Below, piece after piece: positions 1 through 12,035 of a DNA stretch of 64,000 nt; the first letter of the stretch is position 1; each line of letters starts with the position of its first letter. The stretch spans positions 18,751,759 through 18,815,758 of the forward strand of contig CAIIXF020000009.1 in NCBI GenBank assembly GCA_903813345.2. The letters are read 5' to 3'. The notes under the pieces were generated by a model. The model had not been told where the DNA came from and made no database searches. It was given only the letters and a program-made list of their open reading frames with translations. This DNA comes from Owenia fusiformis. Taxonomy: Eukaryota; Annelida; Polychaeta; Sabellida; Oweniidae. The translations under genes and the position numbers were made by a program.

Positions 1-152
1 TGATCCACAATGTTCATTTTAATAAGGTACAGGGTGATCCACAATGTTCATTTTAATAAGATACAGGGTGATCCACAATGTTCATTTTAATAAGGTACAG
101 GGTGATCCACAATGTTCATTTTAATAAGGTACAGGGTGATCCACAATGTTCA
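1..152. repeat. 34-bp tandem repeat cut by window edge
   Basis: Four full copies and a partial fifth of a 34-bp unit beginning tgatccacaatgttc and ending ggtacaggg. Copies start at 1, 35, 69, 103 and 137 and differ by about one base. The array probably extends left of the window. The tacagggtg step in each unit resembles the ends of the TA-flanked MITEs seen elsewhere here. Confidence 0.93.
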
Positions 153-1727
153 GTCTTACTTCATGAGATTGTTTTGGTGTTCAAAATGTTGAAACCTTGA
201 ACTTCCTATCTTGCAAATATCGATATATCAGGTGTCTTACTTTATTAATGGCCCTGAATAATTCATTGTTCCCGGATCTCTGATAGAATATAACATGGTT
301 CATGCAAACAACTGAAGATTTCCATCAAAGTTCATGGAAAAAATTCTCAGATCTTGAAAATGTAGGACAACTTATTGAATTAGCTACTACAAACAATAAG
401 CTCTTACAAAATGATTGTCAGATCAAAGTTAATGACATTATTTTTCATGTATCTAATTCTGAAAGTACATACCGACTTTATATTATCAATCCTTGTTCTG
501 TTTTCGCATCATCAATGAGCATCAAAGAGATCTATCGAGCATAGATAAAAATAAACATTTATTCTGTACAGAAGACATAAAGTGCCGTCCATATTCTTGT
601 AATATTTGAACAATGTCAATATATATGGAAGTTCCTTATTAACTTTGGAGATAAATCATCTAGAGCTATAGCTTACCCAGAAGATATAGTATGAAGATGG
701 ACTTAAAATGCAGAAAGAGTGAAAATTAATGAGATTCTTGAAGAATAAAGGAATAACTCAAAATCCCTGCATTTCATTGAAAGAGAGAAATTCTGAAAAA
801 TATTCATTCTGATTTAGTGAGATTTTAGCATGGGCTCAACAATAAGAGAATCATTACCATTGTTTTGATCTTTAGCAGTGAGATGAACCATTTTCGTATA
901 ACCCAAGTATCCCTGTAGTAAGATTCCTGGTGAGGTTATATCTGGAAAAGTAATGCATTTTGATTCCTGATTTCCTTTTAGGAGACAATTAATATAATAA
1001 AATCTGCAACAATCTACGTCAGTTGTAAGTTGCAATGTATTCTACCTTGTCACTGGTCATTGATTTCATAAGAGATAAAATATCAAGATCCTTTTTATAA
1101 GTTTAGATTCAATAAAGATTTGAATTACTTCACCGAAAAGGTAAATTGTTGGTCAAATCAGATTTCTTTCTTGAACGTTGTCCAATCAGCTGAGCTGATT
1201 GCTTGTTGCCTTCTCAGTCAAAGAACAGAATCATGATCATTACCTTAACCTTGACTTAATTTCCTCATCATACCTTGTGCAACTGATTTATATCAGACTT
1301 GCATATAGTATAGTACAGATCTATATTCAATATCAAAATCAATTATACAGTTTATTTCTAAATGCTTTTAAGGTATACATTCATTAATATTCTTTTATAC
1401 ATGTATTGAATGCAAATATTTTAACATATTTATCAAATGCAAATCTTTTTAAATATTTATGAATGCAAAAACCTTTGAACAATTAATGCATTCATATCAT
1501 CTTCCTAATTCATTTTTTTATTTGCTACCGTAAGAACATCACAGCTTTGAGATGTGTTCTATGCAACATATATATATATATCTTTTATCGACTCTTTAGA
1601 TGTCATATCATGACATATTAGTCACTTAGGTAGAGCAGTTCTTCCCATTGTCAAGTTGAAGAACTGGTATCTTTATCCTGGCTAGAACCATAGACAATTC
1701 TAGCCAGCGCCAGCCTTTTATCGAGTT
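153..1727. other. intronic or intergenic stretch, nothing recognised
   Basis: AT-rich sequence with short open frames only, none resembling a known protein. No Cav3 exon was recognised. A short (ta) run lies near 1570. Confidence 0.6.
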
Positions 1728-2300
1728 ATCATGCACATGTCTAAAAGTAAATTCATGCCTACCTTAATTGTACATATCATGCACATGTCTAAAAGTAAAT
1801 TCATGCCTATCTTAATTGTACATATCATGCACATGTCTAAAAGTAAATTCATGCCTACCTTAATTGTACATATCATGCACATGTCTAAAAGTAAATTCAT
1901 GCCTATCTTAATTGTACATATCATGCACATGTCTAAAAGTAAATTCATGCCTATCTTAATTGTACATATCATGCACATGTCTAAAAGTAAATTCATGCCT
2001 ACCTTAATTGTACATATCATGCACATGTCTAAAAGTAAATTCATGCCTATCTTAATTGTACATATCATGCACATGTCTAAAAGTAAATTCATGCCTACCT
2101 TAATTATACATATCATGCACATGTCTAAAAGTAAATTCATGCCTATCTTAATTGTACATATCATGCACATGTCTAAAAGTAAATTCATGCCTACCTTAAT
2201 TGTACATATCATGCACATGTCTAAAAGTAAATTCATGCCTATCTTAATTGTACATATCATGCACATGTCTAAAAGTAAATTCATGCCTACCTTAATTGTG
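1728..2300. repeat. 48-bp minisatellite with alternating variants
   Basis: About 12 near-identical copies of a 48-bp unit containing atgcacatgtctaaaagt. One site alternates C/T (cctacctt versus cctatctt), giving the order C,T,C,T,T,C,T,C,T,C,T,C. This is a 96-bp dimer pattern with a single slip after copy four. Because 48 is divisible by three, both strands stay open for about 200 codons, which explains the long apparent frames. These are not genes. Confidence 0.96.
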
Positions 2301-3289
2301 AAGCAGTACATGTATAAGTTGAAGCCTCACCAGAATGTTGGATTCTGATCACATAGAGATATATTATCAACTATAAAAACTCGGAGAATAACAAAAAGAT
2401 TCCTGAAATGAAGAATATTATCCCAGTAATTTGGTACTTGAATGAGTGTGTGTTTTTTTAAATCGTCTTATCCTTTTAAGAAAGGGACATGAAAAATACT
2501 TCATTTTATTGGATATCAGAATAATCAAGTAAAGTCAGGTATTTGTTTTCATTGTTAATGACTGGAAATATTGCAAGAGATCTTGCTTCTGTCATGCTTC
2601 TTTCACTGCATTTCTCTCCTAAATTTGAAAGAAGTCCCTGACTTTCTGACATTTCTCTATGATTTCAAGTATAAGCTACATGCCTGTTAACTTTATTCCT
2701 TGCTAAATCCTCTCTTTTTAAATATATTTTGCATTTTAATCTACAACCACCATAGCACTTTTTCCGCTGGGTTTTGCAATATTGATAGAGTTACAGGATA
2801 TTGTCTAGGTGAAACAGTAATGAATTAGAGACCAATTTTGAAAGCCACTAGCGAACAGACGTCATAAGAACATGATAGATTGGGCTCGGATAATATTGAC
2901 ATAGGCTTTTTATACAAAACATCTACAAGTCTCATCAAGGGTACCAGGTTAAGTTAGCTTCATTTTCAAATATTTTGTGATCAGTTTCTAATATTGGAAT
3001 GTTACGTCAAGATTGATGTAACCATTGTTGCTATGGCAGCACATCAATGTCAACATTGACTTCCCATCTAGGGCATAAGTCAGAGTATCAATTAAAAATA
3101 TTGAGGATTGTTTGTCCCAGAAAAACCATATTCATTTTGCCAATTGTGTTTTATATTCACATTATTACTCGCCAGTATAAATTCCATATAGATTAAGTTC
3201 ATGCAAACCTATGCATTCACCAATTTATCTCATAAATTGAATTTCTTATCCGGAGAAAGTATCAATTAAATCAAGTCAATGATGGTACT
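2301..3289. other. intronic stretch with one diverged dispersed repeat
   Basis: No exon is recognised. Around 2575-2760 there is a minus-orientation copy of the old dispersed repeat described at 49800-49985 (tttctctcctaaatttgaaag, then tgacatttctctatg). Confidence 0.5.
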
Positions 3290-3590
3290 GAGAGGTGTTC
3301 CACTTAAAAAGGTGTTCCACTTATAGAAGTGTTTCACATAATGGTTGTTTTCTTTCTTTAAAAATGTTCCTTTTAAAAATGTTCCACCTATAGAAGTACT
3401 CCACATAATGGTTGTTTTTACTTTAAAAATGTTCCACTTACAAATGTGTTACACTTATAAAAGTGTACCACTTATAGAAGTGCTCCACATAATGGTTGTT
3501 TTTTCTTTAAAAATCTTCCACTTACAAATGTGTTCCACTTCCACAATAGGTGTTCTGTTTGACAGGTTCTACTGTATGGACAAATAGTTA
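3290..3590. repeat. degenerate repeat rich in tgttccactta
   Basis: Imperfect short repeats of gtgttccactta and cataatggttgtttt, ending at gacaggttctactgta. A related cluster lies at 20945-21115 with a similar ending, so this is a dispersed element with internal repeats rather than only a local array. Confidence 0.75.
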
Positions 3591-5355
3591 CATCCAGTAT
3601 TTGACATTTGATGTCATAATTTAAGAGAAAATCATTACATATTCTATATATATCATCAGATTGATGCGAATTGACAATTAGAAGAGATTGATCGTCTGTT
3701 CTGATGCTAAAATTATCCCATATTGTCTAGAAATAGTTATGTCCCTTTAAGTACTCATTTTCTCTATAGAATTCAAATGAAAAATAGCTTTCCTGAAATA
3801 ATCATGTAATGACAACATTATACAACAACATGTGTGTTATCTGCATGTGAGGGCACATTACACGTGATAGTCAGGTAACACGTGTTTTTCCATGTGAATT
3901 TTTTCAGTTTTCAAAATGCCATAATGTGTCTTGTTAAAAATGAAGGAGCACATATATGTATCCTGTAGCCTGCAGTGATGTAGCCAGGATTTCAAAATAG
4001 GTGACAAATATACTAGGCCAAAGGGGATAAAAACTTATTATTTGACATCTAGTCTAGCTTCAATTAAAAAAAATAGGTAATCTAATATTTTTGTAAACCT
4101 TTCCTGAGGCAGTTTTGACATTTCCTGTTTGATACCTAGGCACACTACTCGATCAAGAAAGATAATATAGGAAATGGAAATATGACTAGAGGCTACCTTG
4201 TTTTGTGTAATATATGTGCAATCAGGTCAAATGCTAAACTGTAAAATGATTGGTCTTCATCAGATGGTAGTACAAGTTTAGTTAGCCAATAGACTCAGGG
4301 TATTGTATAATTTAAACCAATGCAGAAGATACCATCTTACACAATTCTCTCATGAGGTCAACTTGATATAACTGGGATTCATTTTTAGTACAATAGTAAC
4401 TCACGATTCCGAGAAAATCATTGTCTATTTTATGACGAACAATGACTTGCGACCTAAATCGTAAGTTACGACTGTTCAAAAAACGGACCCCTGGGTGACA
4501 AGTCAGATTATCAATTTTGTAAAAATGTCAGGTTCATTTTGGGTTAAATGTGTGACAATTCCAATGTATTGTGGTTCTATTGTGACTTAATGAATAAGAA
4601 ATGAAGTAATGAATTATAAAGTGTGTGGCAACCTGAACCAAGGACCTGAAGCTAAGGACCCTGGGAAATGGAAAATAATGTTAACGACCCATTATGCTTG
4701 ATAAAAGTGTGGAGAATTCTGATTTAGGCCTAATGAATGGAATAAAATTTGTTAATGACCACATAAAATATTTCTACTTGTTTTCTACTATAGCACTATC
4801 CTGGATGCGGTTCGTAATTAGAACAGTCCGACCCCAGATGCTTGAACGGCTCTACCTTTCTTAATGAAATAGGGGATTCATGGTTACTGTTCAAATGCTA
4901 TAGCCAGGTTCTTGACATGGTAGAGGAAATTATAGGTTAAATTGGATAAATTCCTACAACTGGACTTCATTTCTTCAACTCCAGTTAAAAAACTGTGGTT
5001 GTATATTTTTTATTATAATCTTAGTTACGCAGTTGCCTTGTCTCTCATGCAAGTGGTTGCTTATGCTGTCCTCGACAACAATCACGCTCCGGGTGCTAAA
5101 AAGCTCCCAAGTTTCCCCTTTGAATAGAATAGAGAATTCACGATCATTGTTGTCTGCAATTATGTATCTCATAATTCACACATTGTGGTCCAGTAAAGGT
5201 CAGCCTATACCTATTGGGACTGGCAAGTTATATGTTAAAATCTATCAAAATATTTCAAAAGATTCACAACATTTCAAAATCCATGCTACATTTAATAGAC
5301 AAGATCATTTCTATCACTACTACATTGCATTGAATCTACATTACCATTGCATATA
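3591..5355. other. intronic stretch, nothing recognised
   Basis: AT-rich sequence with short shadow frames only. No domain I channel exon, RNA gene or element ends were recognised. Confidence 0.55.
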
Positions 5356-6888
5356 CAGGGTGGGCCAAAAAAAACCACCCCCTAGCCAATATTTCTGATA
5401 AATATTCAATTTTTAACATGCACACCAACAATGATATATCATTTTAAAGATAATTTAATTTGCAACAAAATGATATATAATAGAACAATTTTCAACAACT
5501 CTGGCTCGAGATATAACCATTTATGTGACATGGGGGTCAAAAAACACCTTTTCAATTTTTGTCGATTTTGCGAACAATTGCCTATTTCTACCAAATTTTA
5601 GTAAATTACAACATTGACATGAGTCTTTCATAATTGGATATTATATATTGTTATCATTCACTTTTTGAACCTTGCAAGCTCAATATACATGTGTATGCTT
5701 ATAAAACTAATTCATTTCTTATTCAGTCTGTCCAAATATGGCTCAATAGACTCACCCCCGGACCCAACTTCTGATTTGATTTCTCGCCTAAAACGCGAAA
5801 GCCATTGGTATAATTGATGGACCTCTGCAGAAGTACGATCCAACACCTAATTATTCATTTTTTCTGTTTGTCTACACCCCTGATGGTCTAGGGATCTCCA
5901 TAGGCCAACTGTTCTAAATGCCCCAAGTACTATACATGTAATCAAAAGGCTATACTCTATATCAGTAAGCAAGAATAGTGACATTTGCGATAAAAGGCTA
6001 CTCAAATCGAGATGACATTTTTCTGAAAGGTAGGTGGTGTCCACTGGGTGTTTCCCAAAAAGGAAAGACCATACAGGCCCCGTTTTTTTGAACCAGGAGC
6101 AAACATATACTCGGAATGTTAATGACATGAGGTGGTTAAAAAGAATATAAAAAACATGTGAAAGAAATTTCATTTTCTGATAGAACAGTGCTCCATCACA
6201 CAGGTCCAATGCTACCCTGGAGTTTTTGGAGATTCGAAATGTCACCATCTCTAGCCCAGAAAAATGGCTTATTGGCAGTCCAGTTGCCAATAATGTTGAT
6301 TACCATACCTGGGGGCATCTAGAACAGTTGGTATTTAAATATACCCAGCCTATCAGGGATGTAGAGGAACTAAAAGAAAGAATAACTAGTAGTTGAATGG
6401 TACTTCCGCATACATCCATCAATTATGCCATCAACCAATGGCTTCCGCGTCTTATGCGAATAATCCAATCAGAGGATGGGTCCGGGGGTGGGTCTATTGA
6501 GCTATTTTTTTGACAGACTGAAGAAGAAATGAATTAGTTTTATAAGCATTCACATGTATATTGAGCATGTGTGGTTCAAAAACTGAATGAAAACAATATA
6601 TAATATCCAATTATGAAAGACTCGTGACAATGTTGTAATTTACTAAAATTTTGTAGAAATAGGCAATTGTTCGCAAAATCGACGAAAATTGAAAAGGTGT
6701 TTTTTGACCCCCATGTCACATAAATGGTCATATTTCTATATGGGGTTGTTGAAAATGGTATTATTATATATCATTTTGTTGCAAATTAAATTATCTTTAA
6801 TATGATATATCATTGTTGGTGTGATTGTTAAAAAATAAATATTTATCAGGAATATTGGCTAGGGGGGTGTTTTTTTTGGCCCACCCTG
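5356..6888. mobile_element. 1.53-kb foldback element with ~490-bp inverted arms
   Basis: Begins cagggtgggccaaaaaaa and ends with its complement, tttttggcccaccctg, flanked by TA on both sides, the target duplication expected of Tc1/mariner-type elements. Arms at about 5356-5848 and 6392-6888 are imperfect inverted copies: ccaatatttctgataaatat on the left is answered by atttatcaggaatattgg on the right, and cacccccggaccca by tgggtccgggggtg. The ~540-bp centre has a 147-codon minus-strand frame (5847-6290) without similarity I recognise and without a visible DDE/D motif. Probably a non-autonomous element moved by an unrelated transposase. Confidence 0.88.
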
Positions 6889-9800
6889 TATTAAAAAATT
6901 GAAAAGTTTTGAAAATGATAGAATATGTCAACAAAAATCATATCATGTTATATATTATCAAAAAAGAAAAACTCTTCTAATTATTGCCAGGTCTATACAT
7001 GTATGTCATCTGTAGAGAATGGATAAAAATTATGCTGCTTCTGTTCAATTCTGAATGAAACATGAAATTTCGGGTGATTCCTTGGTTCAAGGAATTTCCT
7101 GATCTGAAAGTTTATTCCATTGTTGACAATGATGATACCATGCTAGGTTGCCCCTGAATTACAGACACAAATCATATTAGTGCTAGAGTGATTGTCATTC
7201 TCTTAAATGGCTCAACTAATGGAGCTACGTCTAACATGGCATTTCACTGATGAGAACTCAAGTCCTGAGAATGGTGAATAACTGACTATTACCCAAAATC
7301 TTACGATGATCACGATTTCAAGTCAAGAATAGTGTTGAAGAGTGTGATATTGGCATTGGATAGAAGATAAAGGCATGATGTTGATGCTCACAATTATAGA
7401 GGAAAACTAACCAAAAACAGGCAGTTCAGCATAGCCTGTGAAAGGGTATATATGCAAATTAATGGTGTTGAACTAGAAATAAATGTATATTAGAATTCTA
7501 CGAAAGAGAGAGAAAGGCAGTTTCAAGTTAGAATGCGTATAACTAGATTTTCATGGTTATTAGTATTTTCAAGATTCTTTGGTTGTCAGATCGATTCGAC
7601 TTAATGTCATCGTCATCTTCTTCATAGAAGGGAATGATTGAGAGAGAGTCTAGATGCATTGTTTTTTAACTCTATTTGAAAAGCCTCGTAATTTACATTT
7701 CTTGGCCAATGACCTGTAAATACACTGTCATGACAACCAAAGACAACCTGCCATTATCAGAGATGGCTGTCACAAATTTAATTGAAAATTAATTTTTAAA
7801 ATGCAATCATCAAAATGTAAAGGTCCAGATCGAGAAGGGGCATCAAGAAATAGAAGGAGACAGGATTTTCTTGGGAGATAATATCTGTGAAATAAGAAGT
7901 TTATGGGACCTTATGAAACATTTACAATTGCATAGTAATCTATCTCAATTATTCTACAGAGATTTCCATACTGAACAAATATAATCCTATTTGAGAAAAC
8001 AGTATATTGCATACAAAACATTCCTCATTCATTCATATTCCATACCATTTCTCTGATAATTGCATTGACAGATTCTTTGTATTTTTATACATTTTAAGAC
8101 TATTGGCTACACTACTTGCTCAGATGGTCATCGCATTTCTACAAAATTATACAGAAAGACTAGTGTGACATTTTTCCTCATCATCATGGGCCTAATGTCA
8201 CATGAGCACATCAGTAAAGTTGGGTATAATCGCTGAATAATTGCACTAGAGAACAATTTATGAATTTGTATTTATGTCTGTCAAGAAATTGTAGAAATAT
8301 CCAGGTTAAATTTAGGGTTTAATTTTGAGTATAACTAAACCTATGTTCTTCCCCACAGGTTTGACGAAAAGCTTTGCCCTTATCCTTGACCTGGATAAAT
8401 TCCCAATGCTATCTACAGTATTTATTTCATTTTATTCCAGTCTGATTTTAAAATACAACGTAATACAAACAGATTTTTTAATTACCAATTTTTCAAGTTT
8501 AATATTCATCTTGTGCTTGATGGGTGTATGTGCATTACACATGCATGTGTCTGTTTGGGTAGGTGCCACAAAATCATGTCATCAATACAGAAATTACCTG
8601 TTTAACTTGAAATTTTCACAAATGAAAGATAGAATAGTGTCAATATCTGATTAGATTTTGGGCATGCTGGGTAAATTACTTGGCAGCCATTTTGAAAGGC
8701 CATGACAGCTACTGTTGAGATGATTAGAACTGTACCTGGTATAGGTTTTTATGGGAGTTATGGGACAATATGATTAGCTACTTACAGGTAGAAAATGTGA
8801 TGTCAAGATATACTGATCTTTTTCGGGATTTTCTTTATTAAAACCAATGTGACATATTTATAGTGGATATGACCCCAAGACAGTATTAGGTGCTACATAG
8901 TAGTATTTACAATGATTTATGATATAAGAAATGTGCATGGACGTTAAAGGCTAGATCAAAAATATATAAGAAGAGTGTCTTGAGTTTTATAAAGGGTGTC
9001 AGAGGTTATATATATTCGTCTTGTCGGCCTCACCTACATTGACAATTTGTAATAGTGGGATGGGATTGATTCTTTAACTCTAATGCCAAAGAGTATACAA
9101 TCTTTGTCAGCCAAAAATGTTTGGATTATATCAAAGATATTGGTGTCAAAAACTAATTAATTACATTTGCAATGTCAAATAAAACAGTTGATTAAAATGT
9201 TGGGTCTTTCATTATCTTAACAATAGATATGTCTATATCTTTATGTATAACTCAAAAACCAGTAAACAGATTTTTTTCATACTGTATATACATGTAATAA
9301 TGGTAAATGCTTTTACACAGTATAGTCTCAAATAGGCCTAAAGAATGATAGAATATAATTCATTTATTGTTTTCATAGATTTGCTTTTTAATTTGGTTTT
9401 ACGTTTCTACCATAGTTTCTTTCACATCTGACATCACAATCACGATCAATGGGAATGAAAAAAAGAGATACTCGTAAAATATATTGACGTCATATGTTTT
9501 ATTATTAGTATTGGTAATTAATTTCATGATGTTTCTCACACTTTTTTATCTGATTTTTCCACAGTACTTTATATTCATTGAACTTTATATATTATGATAG
9601 AAAATAATCCTTCTTTGTGCATTATTAATTCAATTATTAGATATTTCTCAGGCTATACTTCAAGCATGGAAACATCAGTTAAGAAAATATTTATCAACCA
9701 GTCAAAATAAAGGCTAAATACAATATAAGTTCTCAGTAAAAACACTGAGTTGAAATTAAATAGTCAAAAGTCATATTATACCAGAGGGGTCCTATTGTAT

Positions 9801-11689
9801 ATTCTCTATCATGTTGTTCTCCCATATATGAGGAGGCGTCTATGGGTGAAGCAGAATGACACTTCCCCACGTGATACTCAAGTAGACTATATTTGAGGCC
9901 ATCCTTAGGCTGTTGAATTAGAAGTTATTTTGAATATAGTTGATGATGGTTAAAAGCATTTTCCAAATAAGAAGGATTTGTCATCTTGACCTGCCTTGAA
10001 AGTATTTCCATATAAGGGCAATGAAAGGACAGTATGGGTTTTGTTGTATTGTTTCGGCCCGTGGGGACAGACATAAAATATATATATGTCATCAGTGGGA
10101 AGTAATGATTAGAATTGTAGGAGGACTTCACTGTGGAAATATGATATGTTTGGTTTTCTAAATGATTATTATATTGCAAATTACCTTACAGACAAATTCT
10201 CCAAGTGTGGGTGCTGTGTTGTGCTTAAATGTCATGGTGACTGTGTTTGGGAATGCAGAATAGAGTGGAAATTAGCAAGACATGTTTATCCTATAATTTA
10301 CCTTAAAATCAGACATTTAATTTTAATTCCAAAGAGAAATAGAATAAAATTAATATGGTTAGAGTGATGTTTCAAAAACAGGGTGATTTATCTACTCACG
10401 GCAGTGTGTTAGGCATGAATGTTACTCAGGTAGTTCTCTATGACGTACCAAGTTTTTAATATACTTTACCTATGAATGAGATTCCTTTGACGATAGATAA
10501 GTGTTTTACATGTGAAGATAATCCTACAGTTTGTTATCAGTTTACACAGTTTTACAAACATACGTGGCAGGAAATCGGAAGATATAAAACCACAACAGTT
10601 AGGCATGTGTTAGGAATGTGTTCTTGAGCAGACGGAGATTATATCTTACACAGTCTAATTTTTATCAATTAAACATGAGTGGTATATTACTCAGATTGAT
10701 TAAATAGCCTGTCATTTTCGCTACTTTCCTTATTTGGAAGATGAACCATAATGCAATACCAATGAAAGCCTTCAGAAAATGGACGTCATCTAAAAATAAA
10801 ATTACACAATATTGAAATAATCATTTTTTATCAGCAGCAGATTGGCCGTAGTAATGCTGGAAATATTTTAAGCAGTTTGTGGTAGTTGTGGTTTGTAAGG
10901 ATCAAATAAGATCAATTTTTATGACCACCGTCTTAGATAAAATTTGTTCTTGCTAATTATATGGTGCTTGAGCTTCAGTTGTTTGTGGTTCACTTCATTT
11001 ATACCTGGACATAATCATTGTACTTCAAGTCACATTTCTGACCTTGCTGAGACAATCAGAGCTGCCTTCTCCCGTGATTGCTATATCTCCCAAAGATGGA
11101 TGGATGTCCCATTGTCTCCTAAAGGAGAATTTAATTATGTGGTATATACATTTGACAAACTTAACTTAAATAACTAATAATGTTTTCATTAAGAATACCT
11201 TGAAAGTTGTAGTAAAAAACATGTAACAAGACCCCTATGGTATCTCGTAAAGTTTTATTTCAACTAAGGAGGTTTTCAACTAAAGAAAGTTTGTTGAACT
11301 TTAAGTCAATTTTCTATAGAGAGTGTTCACTTGATTGATTTATTGTATTTCAAAGAGTTCAAAATCTACCAAAATTTTAATTCGATCACAACCATTCTAT
11401 TAGTAAAATTTATTCAATAGGCTTCATAGTACATTGAGTCATCCATCCTACTTCATAGTGTACTGTGAACTTACTGATGAATGAATCCAAAACAAGGATG
11501 TAGCGGTCATCAACTTGTAAATCACTGACGTCTAATTATTTCTTTGAAATTGACTTCCATCAGTCCGATACATCATGGATTCTTGGTTATTATGGAACTA
11601 ACAAAACACAAATATTGATACAGAGTGAAAAACATTTTTGAAATACTCTGTGTCAGTATTCTGAACTTGTTTACTTGTTTCAGTAGAAT
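6889..11689. other. intronic stretch, nothing recognised
   Basis: About 4.8 kb of AT-rich sequence. Open frames of 60-110 codons (for example near 8325, 9925 and 10944) show no recognisable domains and lack paired splice sites in a Cav3 context. No RNA gene or element ends were recognised. Confidence 0.5.
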
Positions 11690-12035
11690 TCATTTGACTT
11701 CACTTCTTAAAAGAGAGCTTCGTCTTCACTCTTAACAGTTTACAATAAATCATTTAATCTCACCGAGCCAATCAGAGTTTGTCGTAAAAATAAGGATGAC
11801 TGTCTATATGGTCATTTCGTCTGACATCACCACATAGTTAATTGGCACGTATTTAGCACATGTTCCTTCCACTGCTCTGATTGGTTGAGAATGGGTCAGC
11901 ATGGTAGATTTGAAATGATTTATTACCCGGGCTGTCACAGGCACCAATCTTTGGGGCGGGGCTGCTGAACTGTAATATAGTCTATATGAGGCAGAGGGTA
12001 CTTTATACTAGACTCTTTGCGCAGGGTAAAGAAGT
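11690..12035. repeat. SINE-like dispersed fragments
   Basis: The segment tttgacttcacttcttaaaa followed by gagagcttcgtcttca (about 11693-11735) recurs nearly identically at 48715-48755. A second piece, ctagactctttgcgcagggtaa (about 12008-12030), matches ctagactctgcacgcagggtaa at about 48763-48785. In the second copy the two pieces are adjacent, whereas here some 270 bp separate them. A weaker copy of the first piece is near 15195. No RNA polymerase III boxes were identified. Confidence 0.65.

Noticed and set aside
1728-2300. Regular repeats resembling a CRISPR array
   Set aside because: Units are contiguous with no unique spacers, and the setting is an intron of an animal gene.
1718-2348. Open frames of about 200 codons on both strands
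   Set aside because: Produced by a 48-bp tandem repeat whose period is a multiple of three. Repetitive, simultaneously open on both strands, no splice or domain support.
5847-6290. 147-codon minus frame inside the foldback, considered as a transposase
   Set aside because: No DDE/D spacing, DNA-binding motif or similarity that I recognise. Probably chance or a degenerate cargo piece.
8325-8654. 109-codon hydrophobic frame considered as a channel or membrane exon
   Set aside because: No voltage-sensor or pore motifs, no matching phases, AT-rich codon use like its intron surroundings.
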